Shown piece by piece: positions 21,493-30,325 of a stretch of 40,089 nt of DNA. This stretch comes from Nitrospirota bacterium (GTDB lineage Bacteria > Nitrospirota > Nitrospiria > SBBL01 > JAADHI01), in NCBI GenBank assembly GCA_029261155.1, contig JAJDBW010000036.1, forward strand, positions 1 to 40,089. Reading direction: 5' to 3'. A model generated the notes under the pieces. That model was not told the origin of the DNA. It saw only the letters and a list, made by a program, of their open reading frames with translations, and searched no databases. How positions within the stretch are numbered: position 1 is the first letter of the stretch; each line of letters begins with the position of its first letter. A program made the position numbers and the translations under genes.

Positions 21493-23798
21493 TTGATAAA
21501 ACCCTTTTCACAATTTTTAGTCGGTTCCGTACCTGCGATAAAGGCCTCGTCGGTGCCACCATTGCCGCAGACCGTTCCATTTTGATCGACCGGTTTAATA
21601 AGCACACCCGACGGAACTTCAAAATCCCGCAATTCCCCGGTGGATGCCGCCTTCATAAATTGCGTCCAAATCGGAATGGCCGCGGACGATCCACTAAAAC
21701 CGCCACCCTGGTTTTGATCGAATCCGACCCAAACCACACTCACCAAATCTGGCGTATAACCCGCAAACCAGGCGTCGCGCAGCCCGCTCGTTGTTCCCGT
21801 CTTTCCGGCCGCCGGCCGGTCGAAACCGAGGCGCCGAACGGCTCGGCCCGTTCCATTTTCGATAACCCCTTTCATCATATGCGTCACCAAGTAGCTCGCC
21901 TCCGCAGAGACCACCCGATTCGCCAGATCAGACCCATCGTCCTCACGTTCAATCGGTAAACCGCTGGGATCGACAATCCCCGACACGAATTTCGGGCGAT
22001 GACGCAGGCCGCCGTTCGCCAAGGTGCTGTAGACCGCTCCCATTTCAAGCGGCGTGACTTCGAGACTGCCTAAGGCCAAGGAGGGCAAACTTTTCAACTC
22101 GCTTTCGATACCAACTTTTTTGGCCATCTTCACAATTTCATCGAGTCCAACTTCTTGCGAAAGACGAACCGTCGCCGTATTGCGCGACCCTTCAAGGGCA
22201 GCGCGAAGCGTCAGCGGACCTAAGTATTGTTTATCGTAATTTTCGGGCGACCACTCCTTCCCACCCACAAGCAGGGTGATCGGCGCATCGTCGATCAAGC
22301 TAATGGGTGTATAAGGGATGCCGCCTTTGGCGGCTTGATCGAAGGCCGTCAGGTAAACGATGGGCTTGAATAAAGACCCCGGCTGGCGACGGGCATCGGT
22401 GACGCGGTTGAACTGGCTTTTTTGATAATCGCGTCCGCCCACCAAGGCCCGCACCGCGCCCGTCTTGGGATCGATGGCCACAAGCGCCCCTTGCAAGCCC
22501 GCATCGGGTTCAAAGCGCTTTAAACGTGGATGCTCGCGTTCCAAACGCGCAAGACCATCGCGAAGCGACTCTTCCGCCGAGCGCTGCAGCTCGACATCGA
22601 GGGTCGTAAAAATACGCAGGCCGCCCGAATTAAGCACGCGCGGCGGATATTTTTTAGAGAGTTGCCGGCGGATCTCGTCAATAAAATAGGGCGCGGCGTT
22701 CAGGCGTTGTTTGATTTCCTTGCTCGACACCGTCTCCTCTCGTGCCTGGAGATAGTCTTTGAGGCCAATCTTCCCTTCAGAAAATAAGGATTCGAGTACA
22801 AGATTCCGGCGGCGGATGGACTTGTGCACATCCTTTAACGGAGAGAAGACATTGGGCGATCGGATAATTCCGGCCAACAAGGCCGACTCACCCAGCGTCA
22901 ACTCTTTGGGAGCCTTTTCGAAATAAAACCAGGCGGCTTGGCCAATGCCGTAGATCCCCATAATTCCATTTTGGCCTAAGTAGATCTCGTTAAAATAGGC
23001 CTCTAGGATCTCGTCTTTTTCGTAGTGGCGCTCCAGCAGCAGGGCCAGAAGGGCCTCGCGGCCTTTTCGCGTCCAGGTCTTTTTGCTATCGAGATAAAAA
23101 TTCTTTACCAATTGCTGCGTGAGCGTGCTTCCGCCTTGAACGATGCGCCCCGCCCGTAGGTTCACCCAGCTGGCCCGCGCAATGCCTTTGATATCGATGC
23201 CCGGATGATCGTAAAACTTACGGTCTTCCATCACCAAGACGGCGTCGATGAGGCTTTGTGGAATTTCGGAGAGGCGAAGCAAGCGGCGCTCTTCCCATTC
23301 CGACTCGTAAAATCCACCGATAATCTCCGGTTCGAGCTGCAAACCCGCTTGTTCAAGCACGAGGGATAAATCGAGAATCCGATCGATACGCCCTTCGTCC
23401 GTAAGGGAAATGCGAAAAGGCGTCCCCGGCTCGGTGTTATTGGGATAGCTAAACTCATGCAGATAGAGCTCGAGTTCTTCACCTGTAAAATAATATTCGC
23501 CTCGGCTGCGAACAGGGCGATTCACGCGGCGATAGGCCAAACGTTTGAGGCGAGGGATCAAATGGGCCTCTTCGATATGAAGGCCCGGATAAAGTGGCAG
23601 GGGGGCGGAGTAAATCTTCGAGGGCAATTTCCAACGCTGGCCCTCAAACTTTTTCACCACCTCCGCATCAAAATGCAATAAAAATGCGGCAAAAAGCCCC
23701 AAACCAAGGATCACAGTCACGAAGGCAAGGCGCGTTTTAGTCTTTTTCTTTTTTCTTCGAAGGCCTGGGGATCTTTTCATTCTTAGATTGTATACCAT
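21468..23798 (-). CDS. Bifunctional penicillin-binding protein (PBP1A/1B type)
   Basis: A 776-residue class A PBP that polymerises and cross-links peptidoglycan. There is a basic cytoplasmic tail, a transmembrane anchor (about residues 24-42), and a UB2H-like domain as in PBP1b (about 60-150). The GT51 glycosyltransferase has EDRKFYDHPGID and GGSTLTQQLVKN. The transpeptidase has the SxxK motif in QPGSLFKP, SRN, and KTGTTSGLRDAW. The C-terminus has two cysteines (CGN and NCEKG). The first ATG (23798) and a second at codon 7 (23780) are both possible, and neither has a clear Shine-Dalgarno. A candidate promoter (TTGAAG, 17 bp, TATACA) overlapping the first ATG would favour the second. The overlap with the binding-protein gene is unusual pairing. 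Confidence 0.95.
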   Translation of the reverse strand: MVYNLRMKRSPGLRRKKKKTKTRLAFVTVILGLGLFAAFLLHFDAEVVKKFEGQRWKLPSKIYSAPLPLYPGLHIEEAHLIPRLKRLAYRRVNRPVRSRGEYYFTGEELELYLHEFSYPNNTEPGTPFRISLTDEGRIDRILDLSLVLEQAGLQLEPEIIGGFYESEWEERRLLRLSEIPQSLIDAVLVMEDRKFYDHPGIDIKGIARASWVNLRAGRIVQGGSTLTQQLVKNFYLDSKKTWTRKGREALLALLLERHYEKDEILEAYFNEIYLGQNGIMGIYGIGQAAWFYFEKAPKELTLGESALLAGIIRSPNVFSPLKDVHKSIRRRNLVLESLFSEGKIGLKDYLQAREETVSSKEIKQRLNAAPYFIDEIRRQLSKKYPPRVLNSGGLRIFTTLDVELQRSAEESLRDGLARLEREHPRLKRFEPDAGLQGALVAIDPKTGAVRALVGGRDYQKSQFNRVTDARRQPGSLFKPIVYLTAFDQAAKGGIPYTPISLIDDAPITLLVGGKEWSPENYDKQYLGPLTLRAALEGSRNTATVRLSQEVGLDEIVKMAKKVGIESELKSLPSLALGSLEVTPLEMGAVYSTLANGGLRHRPKFVSGIVDPSGLPIEREDDGSDLANRVVSAEASYLVTHMMKGVIENGTGRAVRRLGFDRPAAGKTGTTSGLRDAWFAGYTPDLVSVVWVGFDQNQGGGFSGSSAAIPIWTQFMKAASTGELRDFEVPSGVLIKPVDQNGTVCGNGGTDEAFIAGTEPTKNCEKGFIKWIKRFFF

Positions 23799-23810
23799 AC
23801 TTAAGGTTGA

Positions 23811-23962
23811 CCTTCAATAAAAGGAGGAACCCAATGTATTGAATTGCGTCATGCCTCCTACCCACTTCCTCGGTACTTCATCGAAAGCAAAATTCCATTC
23901 TTCCTGGCCACCGACGACGCGACTCAAAGCTTGCACCGGCTGCTATCCAAAATAACCGATTA
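23811..23962 (+). pseudogene. Possible remnant of an adenosine deaminase-like 3' end
   Basis: An open frame of about 50 codons, without a start codon of its own, ends in TAA at 23960. Its peptide contains RYFIESKIPFFLATDDATQS, which resembles the C-terminal active-site region of adenosine deaminase-type amidohydrolases: residues leading to the TDD motif, then a helix. The rest of such a gene is absent upstream, where an in-frame stop precedes the fragment. This would be a decayed gene end. The resemblance is judged by eye and could be coincidence. Confidence 0.25.
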
Positions 23963-24036
23963 AGAATGCAAACAAGATCTGCAACATTGAAATTAGAAAT
24001 ACTGTAAGAAGGCATTGAAAAAAATAAAAAAAATGC
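23963..24036 (+). other. AT-rich leader between the fragment and the lipoprotein promoter
   Basis: Together with the previous entry this accounts for the roughly 350-bp gap between the PBP gene and the lipoprotein gene. It contains A-tracts (AAAAAAATAAAAAAAA, around 24018-24033) directly upstream of a -35 box, consistent with an UP element that would raise promoter strength. Confidence 0.4.
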
Positions 24037-24064
24037 TTGCAAGATCTAAAAGGAATGGTATACT
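24037..24064 (+). promoter_or_regulatory. Promoter of the surface lipoprotein gene
   Basis: -35 TTGCAA (24037-24042) and -10 TATACT (24059-24064), spacer 16 bp, follow a run of A residues. The predicted transcript has an approximately 80-nt leader before the ATG at 24154. Confidence 0.6.
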
Positions 24065-24153
24065 TCATCCCGTTACAATTGTAGCACCATAACCCCAAAC
24101 ATAAAAAATCGACATACCATTATCGCTTACAATCTAACTAGAGAGGTATGCTA

Positions 24154-25389
24154 ATGCTAAAAAGTAAAAGCAAGTTTCGAAGTCTATTTATTGCTTTGAG
24201 TATATTGATCGGGACGTCAGGATGTGCAGAACTCTTTGACGCCAACAGCTCCCAAACCATAAACAACCAAACCATCGATAAGAAAGCAACCATTCAAGGC
24301 GGTGTCTTCGATGCCGTCACTGGTGCCCGTATCGGTGGCAACGATCTGAAGATGACGCTTGTTGCGGGTACTTCAGATCGCTCTCCAAGTAAATTAAATA
24401 AAGACACAAATAGTGATCTGATGGGTGAATATGCCTTTTCGGATGTCCCGGTCAACGTGGACGGAGGAAACATCACCTTTAAAATGGTCATTACAAACAC
24501 CGGATATCAACGCTTTGAAGGCACTGTGACTTATAACGTCGCTGAGGGCGAAATTGGTGGCGGGACTACGACCGATGCAACGATCAACCTTATCCGCGAT
24601 GTCTATCTCTTCCCGCTGGGCGTAACAGCGCCTGATATCGAAGTCGCTGTCGAATATGACGGAGAACCGGTGCCAGGGGCCACCGTCGTCCTGCAGCAAA
24701 ATGCAACGGGAAACTCTGCAACAGCAGAAACATCCGCAACAAGACTCTTTGCGACGACAGGCTTGTTGCCGACCTTAACGGCAACAACCGACGCGGCCGG
24801 AAAGGTCACTTTTGCGGGTTCCACCTTGGTCTTAGGTGGCGCTTATACACCGGTAGTCCTCCCCATCAAACATGAGGGAACCCAACTGGCCCGCAATATC
24901 CTTGCGGGAATCGTTGCCGGGACAAGCACCAACCCCATCTTAGCGACCATGGCAGACACCTCACCGGGCGCCCAAGATGACGGTATTTTCGTGGTCTTCG
25001 CATCGAACCGCGATGTCGACGACATTACCGGCCTCACCAATCCCGGTGTCTTAACCCTCGTCTTTAACAGAGCCGTGGCATTAAATAATGCAACGGGCAA
25101 TCCCTTCACCGCGACCTTGGTGAATGCGGGTGCAGCGTTGTTAAATGGTGCGGGTACGGCCACATCCGTTGCTGGCGTTCTTTCGGCGGATGGCTTAACC
25201 TTAACCCTAACGCCCCAATTCACCACCGCGCCTATTGCGACGGATATAAACTTGGATGTGGTGTTTGCCGGTGGGCAACTGACCGTTGCCGGTGATGAAG
25301 GGGCGCAAGCCTCAGCTGTCTTTGGTTTAACCTACCTAGACGGTGTGATCATCAGCGGTACCGTCAATGTGACAGGCCCAGGCGCATAA
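24154..25389 (+). CDS. Surface lipoprotein with carboxypeptidase-regulatory-like and Ig-like domains
   Basis: A 411-residue predicted lipoprotein. The signal peptide ends in the lipobox TSGC (acylated Cys near residue 24). About residues 45-140 form a carboxypeptidase-regulatory-like beta sandwich (IQGGVFDAVTGARIGG, then GEYAFSDVPV). A second, similar segment lies at about 150-225 (PVPGATVVLQQ... AAGKVTFAG). The C-terminal 130 residues look like a bacterial Ig-like domain of the SbsA type (VFNRAVALNNATGNPF, LSADGLTLTLTPQF). Composition is low-lysine, Ala/Thr/Gly-rich, as in exposed adhesive or structural proteins. The ATG at 24154 is chosen because GAGAGG lies 7 nt upstream; the ATG at 24148 is too close. 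It is flanked by its own promoter and terminator. Confidence 0.75.
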   Translation: MLKSKSKFRSLFIALSILIGTSGCAELFDANSSQTINNQTIDKKATIQGGVFDAVTGARIGGNDLKMTLVAGTSDRSPSKLNKDTNSDLMGEYAFSDVPVNVDGGNITFKMVITNTGYQRFEGTVTYNVAEGEIGGGTTTDATINLIRDVYLFPLGVTAPDIEVAVEYDGEPVPGATVVLQQNATGNSATAETSATRLFATTGLLPTLTATTDAAGKVTFAGSTLVLGGAYTPVVLPIKHEGTQLARNILAGIVAGTSTNPILATMADTSPGAQDDGIFVVFASNRDVDDITGLTNPGVLTLVFNRAVALNNATGNPFTATLVNAGAALLNGAGTATSVAGVLSADGLTLTLTPQFTTAPIATDINLDVVFAGGQLTVAGDEGAQASAVFGLTYLDGVIISGTVNVTGPGA

Positions 25390-25410
25390 ACATCACCTGA
25401 GCTTAAATTA

Positions 25411-25461
25411 AAAGGCCCTCCTTTCCTCAATCATCTATTGGGGGAAGGGGGGCCTTTTTTT
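25411..25461 (+). terminator. Rho-independent terminator after the lipoprotein gene
   Basis: AAAGGCCCTCCTTTCC pairs with GGGAAGGGGGGCCTTT across a 15-nt loop and is followed by TTTTTTT. It is a strong, clear terminator, and with A residues at its left foot it might also work for the convergent asd gene. Confidence 0.85.
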
Positions 25462-25566
25462 GTTCTTATGGAAGATAATGATCAGAAAAGTAGACGAACG
25501 CTCACAAATAAGGGCCCATACTTTTCAAGTAGACAGAACCTGAAGGGATACGGATAAAAAACTCGG

Positions 25567-26577
25567 CTAGGCGATGAGCAATTCGGCGATTTGGATGGCG
25601 TTGAGGGCGGCGCCTTTGCGGAGGTTGTCGGCGACAACCCAGAGGTGGAGGCCGTTTTCTGTGGAGCGGTCTTCCCTGACCCGGCCGACGTAGACATTGT
25701 CTTGTCCAACCGTATCGAGCGGGGTGGGATAGATTTTTCGACTGGGATCGTCGAAGACCGTAATGCCGGGTGCATCGGAAAGCAGGGCACGCGCCTCGTT
25801 GATAGAAAGCTTGCTTTCTGTTTCAATGCTGACCGATTCGCCATGTGATCGAAAAACAGGGACACGCACGGTGGTTGCGCTCACCTTAAGCGCGGGATCT
25901 CCTAATATTTTCTTGGTCTCTTCAATAATCTTGACCTCTTCTTCGGTATCGCCGCTTACCGGATCGCAATCCCAGTTGACAATACAATTAAAGGCGATCT
26001 GCTGCGGATAGACCCGGGTCTTGACCTCCTGAAAGGAAAGGATGGCCTTGGTCTGATCCAGTAATTCTTCAATAGCTTCTTTGCCCGTGCCGGAGACCGA
26101 TTGAAACGTGGTAACCATCACCCGCTTTAGCCGGGCCGCATCGTGAAGCGGCTTGAGGGCAACCACCAATTGCGCCGTCGAGCAATTGGGATTTGCGATT
26201 AAGCCTTTGTGACTTGAAATAAGATGGCCGTTGACCTCCGGGACGATGAGCGGAACGGCTTCTTCCATGCGGAAGGCGCTGGAGTTATCGACGATGATGC
26301 AACCGGCTTTCATGGCCTTGGGCATATAGGCCCGGCTCAAGGCCGCGCTCGTGGCGCCCAAGACGATATCGATATTCGAAAAATCCGCATCTTCTAATTT
26401 TTCGACCAGGATGTCCCGACCTGCAAAAGAAAGGCTTGTGCCAGCTGAGCGCTCGGAAGCAAAGGCGTAAAGGGTGTCGACGGGAAATCCGCGCTCGGCC
26501 AAGATCTCAATCATTTCTTGGCCGACGACACCGGTAGCACCCGCGACCGCCACATTATAGAATTCTTTTTTATTCAT
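25567..26577 (-). CDS. asd: Aspartate-semialdehyde dehydrogenase
   Basis: A 336-residue enzyme that reduces aspartyl phosphate to aspartate semialdehyde with NADPH, the branch point to lysine/diaminopimelate, threonine, methionine and isoleucine. Seen: GATGVVGQEM at residues 13-22, catalytic Cys132 in NPNCSTAQLV, SGTGKEAIEEL, and VPVFRSHGESVSIE with the active-site His. Length is that of the bacterial usg-type/short enzymes. It is the last gene of the minus-strand amino-acid cluster, separated from leuB by repeats, and it supplies threonine as precursor for isoleucine made by the ilv genes. Confidence 0.97.
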   Translation of the reverse strand: MNKKEFYNVAVAGATGVVGQEMIEILAERGFPVDTLYAFASERSAGTSLSFAGRDILVEKLEDADFSNIDIVLGATSAALSRAYMPKAMKAGCIIVDNSSAFRMEEAVPLIVPEVNGHLISSHKGLIANPNCSTAQLVVALKPLHDAARLKRVMVTTFQSVSGTGKEAIEELLDQTKAILSFQEVKTRVYPQQIAFNCIVNWDCDPVSGDTEEEVKIIEETKKILGDPALKVSATTVRVPVFRSHGESVSIETESKLSINEARALLSDAPGITVFDDPSRKIYPTPLDTVGQDNVYVGRVREDRSTENGLHLWVVADNLRKGAALNAIQIAELLIA

Positions 26578-26633
26578 AATTATTTCGTCTTAACCAATAA
26601 CAAACCTTTTCTCATGTCTACCGAATGCCTTTC

Positions 26634-26671
26634 TTCCCCCCTTTGAAAAAGGGGGGGGCTAGGGGGGATTT
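26634..26671 (+). repeat. CCCCCTTTG repeat, copy 1
   Basis: TTCCCCCCTTTGAAAAAGGGGGG is a self-complementary hairpin followed by CTAGGGGGGATTT. It is the inverted counterpart of the copy at 26702-26736. Repeats of this CCCCCTTTG...AAAGGGGG type are dispersed in many bacterial genomes. It lies between leuB and asd. Confidence 0.8.
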
Positions 26672-26701
26672 AAGCAAAGCAAACACTAAAGATCAAAATG
26701 C

Positions 26702-26736
26702 AAATCCCCCTCATTCCCCCTTTGCCAAAGGGGGAA
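26702..26736 (-). repeat. CCCCCTTTG repeat, copy 2 (inverted)
   Basis: AAATCCCCCTCATTCCCCC followed by TTTGCCAAAGGGGGAA. It is the reverse complement of copy 1, with about 30 bp between. The hairpin CCCCCTTTGCCAAAGGGGG begins 13 bp after the leuB stop and could cap or terminate the leuB transcript. The two copies together form one long inverted repeat, as in miniature mobile elements. Confidence 0.8.
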
Positions 26737-26749
26737 GTTAAAATCGAGA

Positions 26750-27859
26750 TCAAAGCGCTTTAATCTGATCGATGACGCGGCGGCCCATTTCTTCGGTGCC
26801 AATCTGTTTTGTCCCTTCGGCGGCGATGTCCGGTGTTCGGAAACCTTGCGCCAGAACCTTGAAGACGGCCGTTTCGATTTGGGTGGAGGCCTCATTCAAA
26901 CCGAAAGAATATTTCAGCATCATCGCAGCGGAAAGAATCGTGGCGAGCGGATTGGCCATGTCTTTTCCGGCGATATCGGGCGCGCTCCCGTGAATGGGCT
27001 CGTACATGCCTTTCAAGCACTCCGGACGCCCTGCGATGGCTTGCGAACCTAAACTTGCAGAAGGCAGTAAGCCGATCGAGCCGGTGAGCATGGCCGCTTC
27101 ATCGGACAAAATATCGCCAAACATGTTGGTGGTGACAATGACATCAAATTGTTTTGGATTGCGCACCAGTTGCATTGCACAGTTATCGACATACATGTGC
27201 GAGAGAGCCACATCGGGATAGTCTTGATGCACTTGGGTCACAACCCGGCGCCACAACTCGGTGGATTCCAATACGTTTGCCTTATCGATAGAGGTAAGTT
27301 TCTTTCGCCTTTTTCTGGCGACATCGAAAGCAACACGTGCGATCCGTTCGATTTCTTTTGTGGTATAGACCAAGGTATTGAAGCCCCGTTCGCCGCCTTC
27401 GAAGGCTTCGACGCCGCGCGGTTGCCCAAAATAGATGCCGCCGGTCAACTCCCGTACGACCATGAGGTCGATGCCTTCGATCACTTCCCTTTTTAAAGTA
27501 GATGCATCGGCCATCATTGGATAAAGTACGGCGGGGCGCAAATTGGCGAAGAGGCCGAGTTTCTCGCGCAGGCCTAAAAGCGCGCGCTCGGGCCGGATGG
27601 CATAGTCGAGCCCTTCCCATTTAGGACCGCCGACCGCACCCAGTAAAACCGCGTCCGCGTCCATCGCCAAGCGGAGCGTTTCGTCTGGAAGCGGTACCCC
27701 CTCTTGATCGATTGCGCAACCCCCAACCACGGCTTGTTCAAAGCCAAAGGCAAGGCCCAGTTTTTTCCCCATCGCTTCAAGGACAGCGACAGCCTGCGGG
27801 ATAATCTCTTGGCCGATACCGTCTCCCGGAAGAACGGCAATGTGCATTTCATTATTCAT
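26750..27859 (-). CDS. leuB: 3-isopropylmalate dehydrogenase
   Basis: A 369-residue NAD-dependent decarboxylating dehydrogenase that converts 3-isopropylmalate to 2-ketoisocaproate precursor in leucine synthesis. Seen: [10 protein letters not shown] at residues 9-18, GAVGGPKW, the substrate-binding [37 protein letters not shown] with the catalytic lysine, and [25 protein letters not shown]. The ATG at 27859 has AGGAC 6 nt upstream; a second ATG lies four codons later. It directly follows leuA (22-bp gap). leuC and leuD, encoding the isomerase that must act between the two, are not here. Confidence 0.97.
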   Translation of the reverse strand: MNNEMHIAVLPGDGIGQEIIPQAVAVLEAMGKKLGLAFGFEQAVVGGCAIDQEGVPLPDETLRLAMDADAVLLGAVGGPKWEGLDYAIRPERALLGLREKLGLFANLRPAVLYPMMADASTLKREVIEGIDLMVVRELTGGIYFGQPRGVEAFEGGERGFNTLVYTTKEIERIARVAFDVARKRRKKLTSIDKANVLESTELWRRVVTQVHQDYPDVALSHMYVDNCAMQLVRNPKQFDVIVTTNMFGDILSDEAAMLTGSIGLLPSASLGSQAIAGRPECLKGMYEPIHGSAPDIAGKDMANPLATILSAAMMLKYSFGLNEASTQIETAVFKVLAQGFRTPDIAAEGTKQIGTEEMGRRVIDQIKAL

Positions 27860-27881
27860 TCTACTGTCCTATATTTTTAAT

Positions 27882-29432
27882 TTAAATGAGACCGACCTTC
27901 TGATCTTCGGGCCCTTTGGCCGATGAAGCCGCGAGCTTATTCAGGGCATTGAGGTAGGCGTGGACCGAGGCGATAATAATATCGGTGTCAGCGCCGTGAC
28001 CCTTGACGCGCTTGCCGCCTTCTTCTAAGACAACGCTTACGTCGCCCAGGGCATCGGTGCCGCCGGTAATGCCTTTTACCAGGTATTCGCGCAACACACT
28101 CTTGGTCTCCGTGATCGAAGCGATGGTCTTGTAGGCTGCATCCACCACGCCATCGCCGTGACCCGTTTTTTTATGGCCTTTGCCGTCAATCTCCAGTTCA
28201 ATAGTGGCAGTGGGTTTGAGCTCGCTTCCGCTTTCACTGTGGATGGACACCAAACGATAGCGCTCAATGGGTCGCGCCATCTCCTCCGAAATCAGCGCCT
28301 CCAAATCTTCGTCGAAGATTTCTTTTTTTTGATCGGCCAACTTTTTTAAGCGCTCGAAAGCCTTATTCAGCTCCGCCTCGTTCGGATGATAGCCCAGGGC
28401 TTCCAGTCGCGTAAGAAAAGCATGCCGACCGGAATGTTTTCCAAGCACAATGCTGGTCTTCCCTGCGCCCACAGACTCCGGCATCATAATCTCGTAGGTC
28501 AACTTTTCTTTCAGGAGGCCATCTTGATGTATCCCCGATTCGTGGGCAAAGGCATTCATCCCGACGATCGCTTTATTGGGCTGCACCTGCATGCCGGTGA
28601 TCTTGCTGACCAAGCGGCTGGCCTTGGTGATTTCCTCCGTTACAATACCGGTGTCGGCCTTAAAAATATCTTTCCGCGTGCGCAAAGACATCACAATTTC
28701 TTCGAGGGCGGCGTTCCCGGCGCGTTCGCCAATACCGTTAATGGTGCACTCCACCTGTCCGGCACCGGCATAGACCGCGGCCAGTGAGTTCGCGACCGCC
28801 AGACCGAGGTCGTTGTGGCAATGCACCGAGATGACGGCTTGATCAATATTCGCCACCTGCTTGCGGATGGCCGAAATTAAGTCTCCAAATTCCTTCGGGG
28901 TGGTGTAGCCCACCGTATCCGGAATATTCACCGTTTGCGCACCTGCCTCAATCGTGGCCTCCAAGACCTCACAGAGATAATTGACCTCGGAGCGTGTCGC
29001 GTCCATCGGCGAAAACTCGACGTCGTCCACGTAGCCTTTCGCGCGTTCGACCATGTCGACCGCGCGTTTCAAGGCTTCGTCACGCGTCATGCGAAATTGG
29101 TGTTTTAAATGAATGTCCGATGTCGAAATAAAAGTGTGAATCCGGATGTTTGCTCCGCCCTTCAGGGCCTGCCAGGCGCTGTCGATATCGTCAGGCTTGG
29201 CGCGTGCCAGACTGCAGATGGTGGGGCCTTCGACCTCTAGCGCAATTTTGCGGATGGCATCGAAATCGCCTGAAGAACTGTAAGCGAAACCCGCTTCGAT
29301 AATATCGACGCCCATGCGCGCCAATTGCCGTGCGATGGACAACTTTTCGGCAATGTTCATGGTTGCGCCGGGAGATTGCTCCCCATCGCGAAGGGTGGTA
29401 TCGAATATTTTAATTTCTCGTGTCATTGTCAT
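27882..29432 (-). CDS. leuA: 2-isopropylmalate synthase
   Basis: A 516-residue enzyme that condenses acetyl-CoA with 2-ketoisovalerate, the committed step of leucine synthesis. The catalytic TIM barrel begins IFDTTLRDGEQSPGATM and contains VHCHNDLGLAVANSL (metal-binding HxH) and NGIGERAGNAALEE. The C-terminal LeuA regulatory domain (about 385-505) normally binds leucine for feedback inhibition. Length matches the bacterial long form. The start has ATG at codons 1 and 3 with no strong Shine-Dalgarno. Its substrate comes from the ilv genes upstream in the same cluster. Confidence 0.97.
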   Translation of the reverse strand: MTMTREIKIFDTTLRDGEQSPGATMNIAEKLSIARQLARMGVDIIEAGFAYSSSGDFDAIRKIALEVEGPTICSLARAKPDDIDSAWQALKGGANIRIHTFISTSDIHLKHQFRMTRDEALKRAVDMVERAKGYVDDVEFSPMDATRSEVNYLCEVLEATIEAGAQTVNIPDTVGYTTPKEFGDLISAIRKQVANIDQAVISVHCHNDLGLAVANSLAAVYAGAGQVECTINGIGERAGNAALEEIVMSLRTRKDIFKADTGIVTEEITKASRLVSKITGMQVQPNKAIVGMNAFAHESGIHQDGLLKEKLTYEIMMPESVGAGKTSIVLGKHSGRHAFLTRLEALGYHPNEAELNKAFERLKKLADQKKEIFDEDLEALISEEMARPIERYRLVSIHSESGSELKPTATIELEIDGKGHKKTGHGDGVVDAAYKTIASITETKSVLREYLVKGITGGTDALGDVSVVLEEGGKRVKGHGADTDIIIASVHAYLNALNKLAASSAKGPEDQKVGLI

Positions 29433-29488
29433 CGGAATAAAACAAGTGGCGGCTAAACAGGAGTTTTTGCCGACCGGATTTGAGCGGA

Positions 29489-30325
29489 TTAGTGTTTTAA
29501 GATGATCTCCTTGTCCTCGATATCGTCGATCTCTTCATCCATATAGGCCGCCAGCGGATCGGGGCGCTCCTTCGCATTCTGTTCTTGCACCCGTCTATAG
29601 AGGGCCACAATAGGCTTCTCGAAGATGCCCGAGAGCACATACAAGGCGCAGAGGAGAAAGAGCATGACTTGAGGGGCCGTGACCAGCACAAGAAAAACCA
29701 ATAAGATGCCGACCAGCACGCCAAAAGGTTTACGGTCTCTGAGGTTCAGATTTTTAAGGCTCCGATAACGCAGATGACTGACCATAAGAAAGGCCAATAG
29801 ATAGGCAACAAACAAGACGATCAAGGGACGAACGTCCAGTCCAAAAGACGAAACATGCGCATCGAAGACAACCATGGTTGCAATCAAGCCCGCCGACGCG
29901 GGCGTCGGGAGTCCGATGAAGTCTTTACTTTCTGGTCCGGAAACCTGCACATTAAAACGCGCAAGCCGAAGCGCGCTGCAGACGACATAAAGAAAGAGGG
30001 CGGCCCAGCCCAAACGGCCATAGGGCCGTAAGGCCCAAGCATAGGCCAACAAGCCGGGTGCCACGCCAAACGAAATGAGGTCAGACAAGGAGTCGTATTC
30101 GACACCAAAGCGGCTCGTGGTATTGGTCAAACGCGCCAGTTTGCCGTCCAACATATCAAAAATCGTCGCGACGAGAATGGCAATCGCAGCCGTTGTGAAT
30201 TTTCCATCAAGAACGGCGATAATCGCAAAAACCCCGCAAAAAAGGTTACCGCTTGTAAACAGATTGGGAATAATATAGATTCCCTTGCGGCTCAACTCCT
30301 TAATTTTTGGTCTTCTTCGTGTCAT
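29489..30325 (-). CDS. pssA: CDP-diacylglycerol-serine O-phosphatidyltransferase
   Basis: A 278-residue inner-membrane enzyme that makes phosphatidylserine from CDP-diacylglycerol and serine. The CDP-alcohol phosphatidyltransferase signature is complete: DGKLAR, then G, then DSLSD (Asp60 to Asp82). Six to eight hydrophobic segments span the rest. The charged C-terminal tail after about residue 240 is longer than in short relatives. The ATG overlaps the stop of psd (ATGA), so the two are translationally coupled, although the product of pssA is the substrate of psd. Confidence 0.95.
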   Translation of the reverse strand: MTRRRPKIKELSRKGIYIIPNLFTSGNLFCGVFAIIAVLDGKFTTAAIAILVATIFDMLDGKLARLTNTTSRFGVEYDSLSDLISFGVAPGLLAYAWALRPYGRLGWAALFLYVVCSALRLARFNVQVSGPESKDFIGLPTPASAGLIATMVVFDAHVSSFGLDVRPLIVLFVAYLLAFLMVSHLRYRSLKNLNLRDRKPFGVLVGILLVFLVLVTAPQVMLFLLCALYVLSGIFEKPIVALYRRVQEQNAKERPDPLAAYMDEEIDDIEDKEIILKH

